DNA from: Methylotenera_A sp031422335
GTDB taxonomy: Bacteria > Pseudomonadota > Gammaproteobacteria > Burkholderiales > Methylophilaceae
Direction: 5' to 3'
Length of the DNA stretch: 64,000 bases
Assembly (NCBI GenBank): GCA_031422335.1
Contig: JANOQW010000009.1
Coordinates: 1 to 64,000 of the forward strand
Positions 41,788-51,014 of the stretch are shown piece by piece; the stretch's first letter is position 1, and each line of letters opens with the position of its first letter. A program made the position numbers and the translations under genes. The notes under the pieces are model-generated. The model was not told where the DNA came from. It made no database searches and saw nothing but the letters and a program-made list of their open reading frames with translations.

Positions 41788-44367
41788 ATGTTGGCCACCA
41801 AACCCGTCAACCTAAGCTTATCTAATCGCGACCAGCAGCAAGCACTGCGCAGCGATTTAAAAACACAGCAAGTTAAAATTGAAGCAGATTTTTTACTGCA
41901 CAAAAACCCCGCGCGTTTACTTAAAAATCAAACGCAACTTATCGATAATCTGTTAAAAACTATATGGCTGCAAGCCAATATAGGTGAAGCTTGCAGCTTG
42001 GTTGCTGTGGGTGGTTATGGCCGTGGTGAGTTATTTCCTTATTCTGATATTGATTTGCTGATTTTGCTGCCAGAACAATTTGATGAAGCTGATAACCAAA
42101 AAATTGAGGCGCTGATCGGTTTGCTATGGGATATTGGCTTGAATGTTGGCCACAGCGTGCGCAGTTTGCAGGAATGCATTGAGGAAGCAAAAAATGATGT
42201 GACGGTGCAAACTAATTTGCTTGAAGCGCGCTATTTAATTGGCAATAAAGCCAATTTTGCTGCGTTCATTACAGCAATTAATGCGCAAATGCGCCCTGCC
42301 ATTTTTTTTGCTGCTAAGTTTAAAGAACAAGATAATCGCCATGCCAAGTTTAACGACACCGCCTATAACTTAGAACCCAATATTAAAGAAAGTCCAGGCG
42401 GGTTGCGCGATTTGCACATGATTTTATGGCTAGCACAAAGTCAAAATTTGGGCAAAAGCTGGTCTGAACTGGCAAAAAATCAACTTATTTCTCATTTAGA
42501 ATTGCGCCAAATTCAGCGTCACCAGCGCAATTTACAAACCTTGCGTATTCGCTTGCATTATTTGGCCAAACGGCGCGAAGATAGGTTGTTATTTGATTTT
42601 CAAAATGAGTTAGCTGCTGATTTAGGTTTTGTCAGCAATGCTCACAAACGCGCCAGCGAGCAGCTGATGCAAAGCTATTATACTAGCGTAAAATTTATTA
42701 ATTTAATCAATGAGATATTATTAAAGACTTTAGAATCTACTTTAACTAATAACCTGCCAGTAATCACGCCCATTAGTGCAAACTTTGAGGCACATAATCA
42801 GTGGCTACAAGCTAAAACTGCAAGCACATTGCAAAAAACCCCTACCGCCATTTTAGAAGGCTTTTTGTTGTTGCAACAACATCCAGAATTGGAAGGCATG
42901 AGTGCTAACTTACTGCGCCAATTACAACGCGTTAAAAAACTGGTGAATCGCGATTTTAGAGAGTCTGCTACTAATAAATCCCTATTTATTCATATATTGA
43001 TGCAAGCAGATGGCGTGAACCATACATTACGCCGCATGAATCGCTATGGCATTTTAGGCCAATATATTCCTGCATTTGGCAAAATTGTCGGGCAAATGCA
43101 ACACGATTTGTTTCATGTTTACACGGTAGATGAGCATATTTTAAACGTGCTAGCCAACCTACGCCGCTTTGCCAAGCCGGAGCTTAAACACGAGTTTCCC
43201 TTATGCAGCCAATTATTTTCGGCCTTCCATAAGCCGCATCTACTCTACCTTGCAGCGCTGTTTCACGACATTGCCAAAGGCCGTGGAGGCGACCACTCAA
43301 CTTTGGGCACGGCAGATGCGAAACGCTTTTGCAAGTTACACGGCTTGGTGAAAGATGACACCAATTTAGTGGCATGGCTGGTGGAAGCACATTTAAAAAT
43401 GTCCAGCACTGCGCAAAAAACTGATTTATCAGATCCCAAGGTAATCGCCCAATTTGCGCAGTTTGTTAAAACTGAAACGCGCTTAATTGCCTTATATTTG
43501 CTGACCGTGGCGGATATTCGTGGCACTAGTCCAATTGTTTGGAACGCGTGGAAAGCCAGATTGCTAGAGAGTTTATATTACGCAACACTACGCATACTAC
43601 AAAACGAAACTTTTAGCTTGCAACAAGCGATTGATGCAAGAAAAATTGATGCCGCTACAAGGCTCGCCAAATATGGCTTGCAGGCCATCGCCTATAAGGA
43701 GCTGTGGAATAATGTAGGTGAAAGCTATTTTGCACGCTTTGAAAGCGAAGAAATTGCTTGGCAAAGCCGCTTACTGACGCCGCATGTGCTAAGCGATAAA
43801 CCAATTGTTCGCGCACGCTTAAGCCCAAATGGTGATGGCATACAGGTGATGATTTATACGCGCGACCAAGACGACTTATTTGCGCGCATTTGCAATTTTT
43901 TTGACCGACTAGCCTACAACATCGTTGAAGCCAAAATTTACACCACACAACATGGCTACGCGCTGAATAGCTTTAGCGTGCTAGACCAATCAGGAAAATC
44001 CGTCAGTTACAGCGGCTTGCTAAAATTTATTGAGGTGAATTTAGCAGATAAAATTTGCGCCAGCCATATCGAGGCGCCACTACAAGGTCGCATTAGCCGG
44101 CAAGTAAAACATACGCCATTTAGCACGCAAGTAAGTATTCAAGCTGAGCAAAATCAGCATATGATTGAAATTGTGGCAGCAGATCGCCCAGGCTTGTTAG
44201 CAAAAATTGCCTTTATATTTTTACAACACGGCGTAGATTTACACAACGCTAAAGTCAACACACTAGGCAATCGCGCAGAAGATAGTTTTTTGATTTCTGC
44301 CAAGAAAAATCTGGCACTAACAGATAAACAAATTACATTGTTAATGCAAAATTTAATGACAATTTAG
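41788..44367 (+). CDS. glnD: Bifunctional PII uridylyltransferase / uridylyl-removing enzyme
   Basis: Senses glutamine and modifies PII proteins, controlling nitrogen metabolism. Of 859 residues, the nucleotidyltransferase site VGGYGRGELFPYSDIDLLIL lies at about 75-95, the UR-type HD domain includes LFHDIAKGRGGDHS, and two ACT domains follow (IYTRDQDDLFARICNFF; AADRPGLLAKIAFIF). A TTG at 41773 inside map is an alternative start. Just before the catalytic motif the protein reads W-L-Q-A-N-I-G-E-A-C-S, encoded by a palindromic-element sequence with perfectly paired inner arms. Length here is close to the family norm. Confidence 0.96.
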   Translation: MLATKPVNLSLSNRDQQQALRSDLKTQQVKIEADFLLHKNPARLLKNQTQLIDNLLKTIWLQANIGEACSLVAVGGYGRGELFPYSDIDLLILLPEQFDEADNQKIEALIGLLWDIGLNVGHSVRSLQECIEEAKNDVTVQTNLLEARYLIGNKANFAAFITAINAQMRPAIFFAAKFKEQDNRHAKFNDTAYNLEPNIKESPGGLRDLHMILWLAQSQNLGKSWSELAKNQLISHLELRQIQRHQRNLQTLRIRLHYLAKRREDRLLFDFQNELAADLGFVSNAHKRASEQLMQSYYTSVKFINLINEILLKTLESTLTNNLPVITPISANFEAHNQWLQAKTASTLQKTPTAILEGFLLLQQHPELEGMSANLLRQLQRVKKLVNRDFRESATNKSLFIHILMQADGVNHTLRRMNRYGILGQYIPAFGKIVGQMQHDLFHVYTVDEHILNVLANLRRFAKPELKHEFPLCSQLFSAFHKPHLLYLAALFHDIAKGRGGDHSTLGTADAKRFCKLHGLVKDDTNLVAWLVEAHLKMSSTAQKTDLSDPKVIAQFAQFVKTETRLIALYLLTVADIRGTSPIVWNAWKARLLESLYYATLRILQNETFSLQQAIDARKIDAATRLAKYGLQAIAYKELWNNVGESYFARFESEEIAWQSRLLTPHVLSDKPIVRARLSPNGDGIQVMIYTRDQDDLFARICNFFDRLAYNIVEAKIYTTQHGYALNSFSVLDQSGKSVSYSGLLKFIEVNLADKICASHIEAPLQGRISRQVKHTPFSTQVSIQAEQNQHMIEIVAADRPGLLAKIAFIFLQHGVDLHNAKVNTLGNRAEDSFLISAKKNLALTDKQITLLMQNLMTI
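41964..42000. repeat. Palindromic-element-like sequence inside glnD, in frame
   Basis: GCTGCAAGC (41968-41975 plus flank) and GCTTGCAGC pair perfectly. The arm and loop start, CTGCAAGCC-AATAT, match the family, but the loop centre differs (AGGTGA). Translated L-Q-A-N-I-G-E-A, in the frame of the uppS copy. Confidence 0.65.
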
Positions 44368-44378
44368 TACACTCAACT

Positions 44379-45476
44379 CTATATTTTTGGTTCTTGTTGA
44401 GTCGTACAATGAATACTGCCCCCGCCACTAGCAATACCATCGATATTAATCTGTACAATTTTGCGATTTGGAAATGCTTTTTGTAATACTCTTTTTGCGG
44501 CTTTATCTGCGCGTTTATCACCAAACTCTTGTGCAATTACCGCACCATTGCACACGTAAAAGCCAATAAAACCTGCCGCAAAATCTTTAGATTCGTATTT
44601 AGGGCGTATCGTGGCTGGCGCTTTTAGCGTAATGACTTGTAGCTTTCTACCTTGTGCATCAGTCGCTTTTCGCAACACCTCTATATTGGCTAGCGTAACC
44701 GCATGGTCATAAGATTCTGGGTCAGAGTCATAGCCTGCCAACACAACGCCAGGACTGGCGAAACGGGCATAAAAATCGGTATGGCCATCGGTAATATCCA
44801 TAGCTTTTATTCCAGGTATCAAAATGATTTTATCTAATCCCAGCAATTCCATTATCTCTTCTTCAAACTGCGCTTTACTTACCCCTGGGTTACGATTTGC
44901 ATTTAATACGCAACTTTCCGCAATAATCGCCGTACCATGGCCGTCCACCTCAATACCTCCGCCTTCAAGCACCAGCGTAGTTTCAATCAAGTTCACTTTA
45001 GCGTGGTTTGCCACCAATTGTGCTACTTTCGCATCTTTGGTAAAAGTTTGTTTCTCCCCCCAGCCATTAAAATTAAAGTTTATCGCAGCTTTTTTACCCT
45101 GCTCATCCACCACAAACACGGCGCTTGTATCTCGCATCCACAAATCATCTAACGGAGAAATCACTAACTCAACTTTATCGCCGACTAATTTTTTAGCTAG
45201 CGCAAAATCCTCTTGCCTAACTAACATAGAAACTGGCTCAAATTGAGCGATAGTTAAAGCGATGTTAGCTAAATTGCGCTGCACTTCAGGCAGTAATTTT
45301 TTACCCCAAATACTTTCACTCGCACCAAATGCCATCCATGTACGTTGATGCGGATCTGATTCATCTGGCATAAACCATTCGGCTTCAACCTCTCGCTTAG
45401 CGGCACTCACATGCTTAATTAATAGGCTTGTCGTTATTGCAACAGCAAATTGAACGAACCGTCTTCTAGTTATCAT
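44379..45476 (-). CDS. Exported agmatine deiminase / peptidylarginine deiminase-family protein (Tat signal)
   Basis: A 365-residue member of the agmatine deiminase (PAD_porph) family, converting agmatine to N-carbamoylputrescine or deiminating a related guanidine. Unlike the paralogue at 47618-48667 it begins MITRRRFVQFAVAITTSLLI, a twin-arginine signal, so it probably acts in the periplasm. The catalytic Cys is in GGGSIHCTTQQEP. LEGGGIEVDGHGTAIIAESC and MDITDGHTDFYARF supply the acidic and His residues. AAAGG lies ahead of the ATG. It follows the polyamine-binding protein gene on the same strand. Confidence 0.85.
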   Translation of the reverse strand: MITRRRFVQFAVAITTSLLIKHVSAAKREVEAEWFMPDESDPHQRTWMAFGASESIWGKKLLPEVQRNLANIALTIAQFEPVSMLVRQEDFALAKKLVGDKVELVISPLDDLWMRDTSAVFVVDEQGKKAAINFNFNGWGEKQTFTKDAKVAQLVANHAKVNLIETTLVLEGGGIEVDGHGTAIIAESCVLNANRNPGVSKAQFEEEIMELLGLDKIILIPGIKAMDITDGHTDFYARFASPGVVLAGYDSDPESYDHAVTLANIEVLRKATDAQGRKLQVITLKAPATIRPKYESKDFAAGFIGFYVCNGAVIAQEFGDKRADKAAKRVLQKAFPNRKIVQINIDGIASGGGSIHCTTQQEPKI

Positions 45477-45527
45477 GCTAGTAGCCTTTGTGGAGATAAA
45501 AATATCAGAAACAACGATTTAAAATAC

Positions 45528-46640
45528 TTATAAACCAGTTTTAAACTGAGAATACAAACGCGCTCTTACACGGCGAATTTTTTTATCATCTATATTACTT
45601 GGTGCAATCAATTTAGCCATATCAGCATCGGAAAGGTATATCGATTTATTGTTTTTAATTTCTGGATCTACAAATGGCGTAGCAGCTTTATTTGGGTTTG
45701 CATACGTCACCGCATTGGTGATGCCCGCATGTACTTCTGCACGTAAAATATAATTAATAAATTTATGTGCATTGCCTACGTGAGGCGCATCAATGGGGAT
45801 CGCCATCGTATCCATAAACATTAATCCGCCTGTTTTTGGCACTAGCGCTTCAATGTTTTGCGGGGCTTTATTTTCTATAGACCGATTTCGCGCATTATTT
45901 ATGTTACCTCCCCAGCCAAAAACCACGCAAACTGACCCAGATGCTAAATCATCAAGCTGACCTGCAGTGTCAAATTTCTTAATATCAGGACGTACTTTAT
46001 TCAACACATCATACGCCGCTTTGTAATCAGCGGGGTTAGTACTGAAAGGCGGTTTTCCAAGATAGTGCAAAGTCAATGGAAAAATCTCAGTGGGTGCATC
46101 CACAAAAGAGATGCCACATGATTTTAGTTTTGAAGTGTATTTAGGATTTAACACCAGATCCCAAGCGTTTTCTGGCATGGGGGTCGTTCCTAGCGCTTTT
46201 TTTACTTTATCAACATTAATGCCTACCGTGGTATATCCCCACATCCAACCCACTGAATATGCATTGCCTTTGTCGTATTTTTCTTGTTTTGCTAAAATCA
46301 CAGGGTCTAGATTTTTCCAGTTAGTGAGCTGTTTCCTATCCAACTTTTGGATGAGTCCGCCATCACTTTCTTGCTTTACCAAATCGGCCGAAGTCATCAC
46401 AATATCGTAACCAGATTGTCGAGCGACTAATTTTGCATGCAATATTTCACTGCTATCAAAAATATCATAACGTACTTTAATGCCTGTTTCTTTTTCAAAA
46501 TTGGCAATGGTGTCGGTACCAATGTAATCTGACCAGTTGTAGATATTGAGCACCTTCTCTTCTGGCGCAGCCTGAATAGTCGCGCTAAAACTGGTTAAAT
46601 CAATTACACATAAAGCATATTGGCTGAATCGTAATTTCAT
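45528..46640 (-). CDS. Putrescine/polyamine-binding periplasmic protein (PotF/PotD-like)
   Basis: A 370-residue ABC-transporter substrate-binding protein. Signal peptide to about residue 28 (FSATIQA), then EKVLNIYNWSDYIGTDTIAN, SGYDIVMTSADLVKQ and YVGWMWGYTT-like segments with the aromatic residues that cradle polyamines. A longer frame extends upstream. I chose the ATG at 46640 because AAGGGG lies seven bases before it and the signal peptide starts there. No permease or ATPase gene is present in the window, so it may serve a transporter encoded elsewhere, or act only as a sensor. Confidence 0.85.
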   Translation of the reverse strand: MKLRFSQYALCVIDLTSFSATIQAAPEEKVLNIYNWSDYIGTDTIANFEKETGIKVRYDIFDSSEILHAKLVARQSGYDIVMTSADLVKQESDGGLIQKLDRKQLTNWKNLDPVILAKQEKYDKGNAYSVGWMWGYTTVGINVDKVKKALGTTPMPENAWDLVLNPKYTSKLKSCGISFVDAPTEIFPLTLHYLGKPPFSTNPADYKAAYDVLNKVRPDIKKFDTAGQLDDLASGSVCVVFGWGGNINNARNRSIENKAPQNIEALVPKTGGLMFMDTMAIPIDAPHVGNAHKFINYILRAEVHAGITNAVTYANPNKAATPFVDPEIKNNKSIYLSDADMAKLIAPSNIDDKKIRRVRARLYSQFKTGL

Positions 46641-46665
46641 TGTCATGCCCCTTTTCATAAGTAAA

Positions 46666-47586
46666 TTAACTGCCGTGATGGCAAGATGCTGAACCATCGC
46701 TGGTGAGTAGTGTGCGATACATTTCTGGGCGACGATCGCGCAGATTGCCCCAAGATTGGCGCTCGCGACGAATTGCATCTAGGTCAAAAGTTTGTAGCAG
46801 AATTGTTTCATCAACACGATTAGCCTCTGCTAACTTAGCACCGGTGTGATCCGCAATAAAACTAGAGCCATAAAACACGTTAGTTAAGCCTTGTTGCTTG
46901 CTGTTACCATTACCGATGCCTGTTTCGCTGCCAATACGGTTGGCTGCCACGAGTGGCACCATATTGGCCGCCGCATGGCCTTGCATGGTGCGTTGCCAAT
47001 GGCCAGAAGAGTCATATTCATCACTAAATGGCTCTGAACCAATGATAGTAGGAAAGCACAGCACTTCTGCACCCATCAACGTTAAACAACGCGCCGTTTC
47101 TGGAAACCACTGATCCCAACAGACACCGATGCCAATTTTTCCAAATTGCGTATCCCACACTTTGAAACCTGTATCGCCAGGCGTGAAGTAGTATTTCTCG
47201 GTATAACCAGGTGCATCTGGTATATGCGTTTTACGGTAAAGGCCGAGTAGCTTGCCATCAGCATCAGCTACGGTGATCGAGTTATAGGCAACATTGCCTG
47301 CGCGTTCAAAGAAGCCAATCGGTAATACAACGCCCAGTTCTGCTGCTAAGGCCGCAAATCGCGCAATGCGTGGATTATCTGCAAACGGCTCTGCCAGCTC
47401 TAAATGACGCATATTTTGGTCAACGCAAAAATATGGCATCATAAACAGCTCTGGGCACAGCACTAAATTTGCGCCTTGCGCTGCTGCTTTGCGAATTAAG
47501 CGCTCTGCGGTTGCCATGTTGTCTTCAAACTTCCAACTGCCAGAAGCCATTTGTACTGCGGCTAAAGTGATAGTTCTCGATGTCAT
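46666..47586 (-). CDS. aguB: N-carbamoylputrescine amidase
   Basis: A nitrilase-superfamily enzyme that hydrolyses N-carbamoylputrescine to putrescine, CO2 and ammonia. The 306-residue protein has the Glu-Lys-Cys triad in LCPELFM, YRKTHIPDAPG and IGVCWDQWFPE. The ATG at 47586 is set by AAGGAG nine bases upstream; the longer frame has no ribosome site. It directly follows agmatine deiminase, the preceding pathway step, which supports the specific substrate. Confidence 0.93.
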   Translation of the reverse strand: MTSRTITLAAVQMASGSWKFEDNMATAERLIRKAAAQGANLVLCPELFMMPYFCVDQNMRHLELAEPFADNPRIARFAALAAELGVVLPIGFFERAGNVAYNSITVADADGKLLGLYRKTHIPDAPGYTEKYYFTPGDTGFKVWDTQFGKIGIGVCWDQWFPETARCLTLMGAEVLCFPTIIGSEPFSDEYDSSGHWQRTMQGHAAANMVPLVAANRIGSETGIGNGNSKQQGLTNVFYGSSFIADHTGAKLAEANRVDETILLQTFDLDAIRRERQSWGNLRDRRPEMYRTLLTSDGSASCHHGS

Positions 47587-47617
47587 TTGCGTCAACTCCT
47601 TAATACAATCAAATCGG

Positions 47618-48667
47618 TTAAGTTTTAGTTGCAGGTTGCTGTTGCGTAGAACAATGCATACTGCCACCACCAACGCCTATCGTGGTCACAGGCAATAACT
47701 CCACTTGCAGATTTGGATAAGCTTTGGCAAAAACATCACGTGCAATTGCATCTTGCGCCACGCCAAAAGCTGTTGAAATAACTGCACCATTAACCAAAAT
47801 ATAATTGGCATAGCAATCGCAATCGCGCTCAGTATTAAAATGTTCTGTAACGACAGGCGATGGCAAATCTAAAATTTCAAAACGATTGCCGCGACTATCT
47901 GTTGCTAACTCTAAAGCGCGGCGGTTTTCTTGCATTAATTTAAAATACTCACCTTGATCTGGTCGTGCAGATTGAAACAGTATCTTGTTAGGCGCGGTAA
48001 ACGAGGCAATGCCATCAATATGGCCGTTAGTTTCAACCTCAAGTGGGTTGCCTGGCAGCCAAACGATTTTTTCTACACCTAACATACGTCGCAACTCCGC
48101 TTCTATCTCAAGCTTGCTCATGTGTGAATTGCGATTAGGATGCAGCAGACTACTTTCAGTTGTCAGCAACGTGCCTTTTCCATCCACGTAAAATGACCCG
48201 CCTTCTAACACCATGTGCGAATTAAAAATCTGCGCGTCCACATGGCGCGCCATATCTTGTGCTAATTGCTGGCAACCATCATATGGGTGATATTTTTCAC
48301 CCCAAGCATTAAACCTAAATACCGCCGCCGCTAACTCCCCTTGGCTACCTTGCAAAAAGTTGGGTCCGCAATCACGTAACCAGTTATCTTCAGCCGCAAC
48401 GGGAATCACATTTACTGTATCACCGCACAACTGACTCGCATTTTCAACTTGCGTATGATGCGCAGTGACGATGCATGTCTGATATTTGGCAATAGTTTTT
48501 GCGACTAATGCAAACTCTCTGCATACCTGCTCATAATATTTTCCCCATAATTCTTCGCGGTTTTTTAACACTGGCCAGCCTAACCACATAGCTTGCATCG
48601 GCTCCCACTCTGCGGGCATGCGGTAACCTTGTTTTTTTGCATCAAATCGATTCATTTTTTGTTCCAT
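47618..48667 (-). CDS. aguA: Agmatine deiminase
   Basis: Converts agmatine to N-carbamoylputrescine and ammonia in the cytoplasm. The 349-residue protein contains RMPAEWEPMQAMWLGWP at the N-terminus, MVLEGGSFYVDGKGTLLTTE, NGHIDGIASF and the catalytic Cys in GVGGGSMHCSTQQQP. An internal ATG four codons in (MNRFDAKK) is an alternative start. The gene pair aguA-aguB forms the agmatine-to-putrescine route. A second, exported paralogue is encoded at 44379-45476. Confidence 0.94.
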   Translation of the reverse strand: MEQKMNRFDAKKQGYRMPAEWEPMQAMWLGWPVLKNREELWGKYYEQVCREFALVAKTIAKYQTCIVTAHHTQVENASQLCGDTVNVIPVAAEDNWLRDCGPNFLQGSQGELAAAVFRFNAWGEKYHPYDGCQQLAQDMARHVDAQIFNSHMVLEGGSFYVDGKGTLLTTESSLLHPNRNSHMSKLEIEAELRRMLGVEKIVWLPGNPLEVETNGHIDGIASFTAPNKILFQSARPDQGEYFKLMQENRRALELATDSRGNRFEILDLPSPVVTEHFNTERDCDCYANYILVNGAVISTAFGVAQDAIARDVFAKAYPNLQVELLPVTTIGVGGGSMHCSTQQQPATKT

Positions 48668-48689
48668 TATTTTTATTTATTTATGTTCT

Positions 48690-49613
48690 TTACCAAGTAC
48701 GTTTAATGTAGAACCACATGTAATCTTCGTTAACATCTCTAAGGTCAGTTGTCAGATAGAAGTCTTCATTTTTTACAGAAAAAGTACTGGTATATACTGC
48801 ACCTGCATTAAAGCCTTCGAGAGGCTTGCCGCTAGTAGGCATTGAAAAATCTCGGTTTAAGCCAATCGCAAAATCACCCTGATTACCCTGTAAATTCGGC
48901 GTTCTCACATAACCCACCTTAGTCATAAAGTTTAAATCAGCAATGGGTAATTTATAATTCAGCCTGAGCTCGTGGTAATCTGCACCATCTGTATTGCGGT
49001 TACCTGTGATATTAAAGTTTTTGTCCGTTTCATCAGCGCCAAAATAATCAGTTAGTGTTCTGTAATAAGTATAGGTAAACCATTTATATGATAGTGCTGC
49101 TGATACCTCAAATGAGTCCTGTCTGTGTTTTCTAATATCACCAGAAGGCAAGACGTTATTGGCTTTTCTGCCTTCCCAATATTTGTAATAATTACCTAAG
49201 AAGTTAACGCCAAATCCATTATCAAAAGTATGAAAATAGCCAGCATAAAAGTCATTTTCTATATGGTTACCTTTTGTACCAAGCGCAGCACTTTCACCGG
49301 AATAGAAAGGGTCTATTGTTGAAAACCATGTACCTAAATAAAAACCACTGTTATGCGTCCAATCAATACCGCCTTGTAATGCGGGGCCATCTGAAAGATT
49401 GTTACCACGATATTGATATGCACTGTAAATACCAAGGTTATAAGTGAGGGTGTAAGGTGGTGCTGGTTCGGCTGGGGCCGCAGCTTCTACAGGCGCTTGA
49501 GTCTCCGCAGATGTCGCGTCTTCTGCCAAAGCATCATTAAAACTCACCATTAGTGATACCACACATAATGCGCGAAGCGTATTGCCTTGTAATGCTTTAT
49601 ATAAAGTACTCAA
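48690..49613 (-). CDS. TorF-family outer-membrane protein (putative porin)
   Basis: A 307-residue beta-barrel protein with a signal peptide (LCVVSLMVSFNDALA) and a short Pro/Ala linker (VEAAAPAEPAPPYT). The barrel begins LTYNLGIYSAYQYRGNNLSD and has alternating strands ending in YIKRTW. This matches the TorF/TIGR02001 class. The start is TTG with GGGGGAA six bases upstream. As first gene of the agmatine cluster, it may bring substrate across the outer membrane (inference). Confidence 0.75.
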   Translation of the reverse strand: MSTLYKALQGNTLRALCVVSLMVSFNDALAEDATSAETQAPVEAAAPAEPAPPYTLTYNLGIYSAYQYRGNNLSDGPALQGGIDWTHNSGFYLGTWFSTIDPFYSGESAALGTKGNHIENDFYAGYFHTFDNGFGVNFLGNYYKYWEGRKANNVLPSGDIRKHRQDSFEVSAALSYKWFTYTYYRTLTDYFGADETDKNFNITGNRNTDGADYHELRLNYKLPIADLNFMTKVGYVRTPNLQGNQGDFAIGLNRDFSMPTSGKPLEGFNAGAVYTSTFSVKNEDFYLTTDLRDVNEDYMWFYIKRTW

Positions 49614-49721
49614 GTCTTTCCCCCATCATTTTTAAATAACATTTTTTACCAACACTATTGTATACAACCAATACTTGATGTAAATTGATGTTATCTGCAT
49701 ATATTGATTAGTTTTTCTCAT
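49614..49721. promoter_or_regulatory. Divergent regulatory region between the porin/agmatine genes and the LysR gene
   Basis: A 108-bp AT-rich gap that must hold both promoters. TTGAT occurs three times on the plus strand (CTTGATG, ATTGATG, ATTGATT) at roughly 11- and 19-bp intervals, a possible LysR binding array. No direct evidence of binding. Confidence 0.4.
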
Positions 49722-50612
49722 ATGTCAAACCAGCGCATCCCTTCCCTTAAACTACTGATGGGCTTTGAAGCAGCCGCTCGCCTAGGTAATTTCTCGCGCG
49801 CAGCAGATGAGCTTTATCTTTCGCAGTCAGCCATTAGCCATCAGATTCAAGATTTGCAAGAACAGATAGGGCAGCATTTATTTCGTCGTGTAGGTCGCGG
49901 TGTGGAGCTAACGGTGGCTGGCGCAGTATTGCAGCGTAGTGTGCAACGTGCACTAGAAACACTGCGTAATGGCATGGAGGGCATGGCGACTTATTTGAAT
50001 CCTGGCTTAGTAGTGATTGTCTGCCCTGCACCGCTTTTGCATGGCTGGCTACAACCTAGGCTTGAAGCGCTTCAGAATGTAATTCCAGATTTACTACCGC
50101 TATTATCTACAGATGAGTCAGCCCGCTATATTGATGAAGATAACGTAGACATTACGATTGGTGAGCGCCCAATTCGTGAAAAAGGTTTGCTAGAAACGCC
50201 ATTTTTACAGGATGAATGGGTACTGGTAGCAAGGTCTGATTTGGCTAGTAGATTGGTAGATATTGAAATATCACAACATCATCAGCATGCGACATTGGTC
50301 TGCTTAGAACAAAGCTTAACCAGCGATGACACAGCCGTATATTTTCGTGAACATCTTGGTAAATTCAGAAAAAAGGCTATTTACGACGACACACGTTTAT
50401 TGTTAGATGCGGTATTGCGCGGCAAAGTTGTCGCACTCGTACCACAGCTTTTAGCAGAAGAGTGCATTTCGCGTGGGCAGTTGATTGTTTTGCCAAATTA
50501 TCCACGCTTACCTGGAAAAACATGGTGGTTGTCACGCGTTGCAGGTCAGCCACGCTCAAATCTAATCATTCAAGTCTATGATTGGCTATTGTTACAAGAA
50601 AACACCCTTTAA
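49722..50612 (+). CDS. LysR-family transcriptional regulator (GcvA-like)
   Basis: A 296-residue regulator. The N-terminal winged helix-turn-helix is clear (SLKLLMGFEAAARLGNFSRAADELYLSQ without the last bases; AISHQIQDLQEQIG follows). The C-terminal effector domain resembles the GcvA/AmpR branch (VDITIGERP, DEWVLVARSD, AVLRGKVVALVPQLLAEE). The ATG at 49722 is preferred over one six codons earlier because the domain starts there. It is transcribed away from the porin-aguA-aguB genes, so by the usual LysR logic it probably regulates them in response to agmatine or putrescine. Confidence 0.9.
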   Translation: MSNQRIPSLKLLMGFEAAARLGNFSRAADELYLSQSAISHQIQDLQEQIGQHLFRRVGRGVELTVAGAVLQRSVQRALETLRNGMEGMATYLNPGLVVIVCPAPLLHGWLQPRLEALQNVIPDLLPLLSTDESARYIDEDNVDITIGERPIREKGLLETPFLQDEWVLVARSDLASRLVDIEISQHHQHATLVCLEQSLTSDDTAVYFREHLGKFRKKAIYDDTRLLLDAVLRGKVVALVPQLLAEECISRGQLIVLPNYPRLPGKTWWLSRVAGQPRSNLIIQVYDWLLLQENTL

Positions 50613-50630
50613 GTAAGCATTAAACCAAGC

Positions 50631-50915
50631 CTAGCTAAACTGATAATGCTTACGTAGCGGCTTTTTAACTTCCCAAGTGCAAGATAAACCTGCTGGAAAC
50701 GTGACTAAATCGCCGACCCCAAAACTCACTGGATTGCCGCCATTTTTAGGTGTAATCGTCACTTCGCCTTCTAAAATATAGGCCACTTCTTGCGCGTTAT
50801 AACTCCATGGAAATTTAGACACTTCTTTCGACCAAGTTGGCCAACTGGTCACGCCCAGCGCAGCGAGTTTGCTAGCATCTGGTTTTTCCACAGTCACATT
50901 TAAAATATCGTTCAT
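50631..50915 (-). CDS. Small cupin-domain protein (paralogue 1)
   Basis: A 94-residue single-domain cupin. YNAQEVAYILEGEVTITP and VGDLVTFPAGLSCTWEV match the cupin_3 (DUF861, ureidoglycine-aminohydrolase-like) signature. The expected metal-binding His of motif 1 is replaced by Gln/Glu, so metal binding is doubtful. The ATG at 50915 has AAGGAG upstream; the longer frame is rejected. It is adjacent to a similar gene at 51015-51290. Function unknown. Confidence 0.82.
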   Translation of the reverse strand: MNDILNVTVEKPDASKLAALGVTSWPTWSKEVSKFPWSYNAQEVAYILEGEVTITPKNGGNPVSFGVGDLVTFPAGLSCTWEVKKPLRKHYQFS

Positions 50916-51014
50916 TTCAATGCTCCTTAAAACAAAAAAGCCTTGAATACGCTTGTATTCAAAGCTAATTGTATGCCTACTGCACAAAAACGCAATGGCA
51001 TCATTTCTGCAAAA

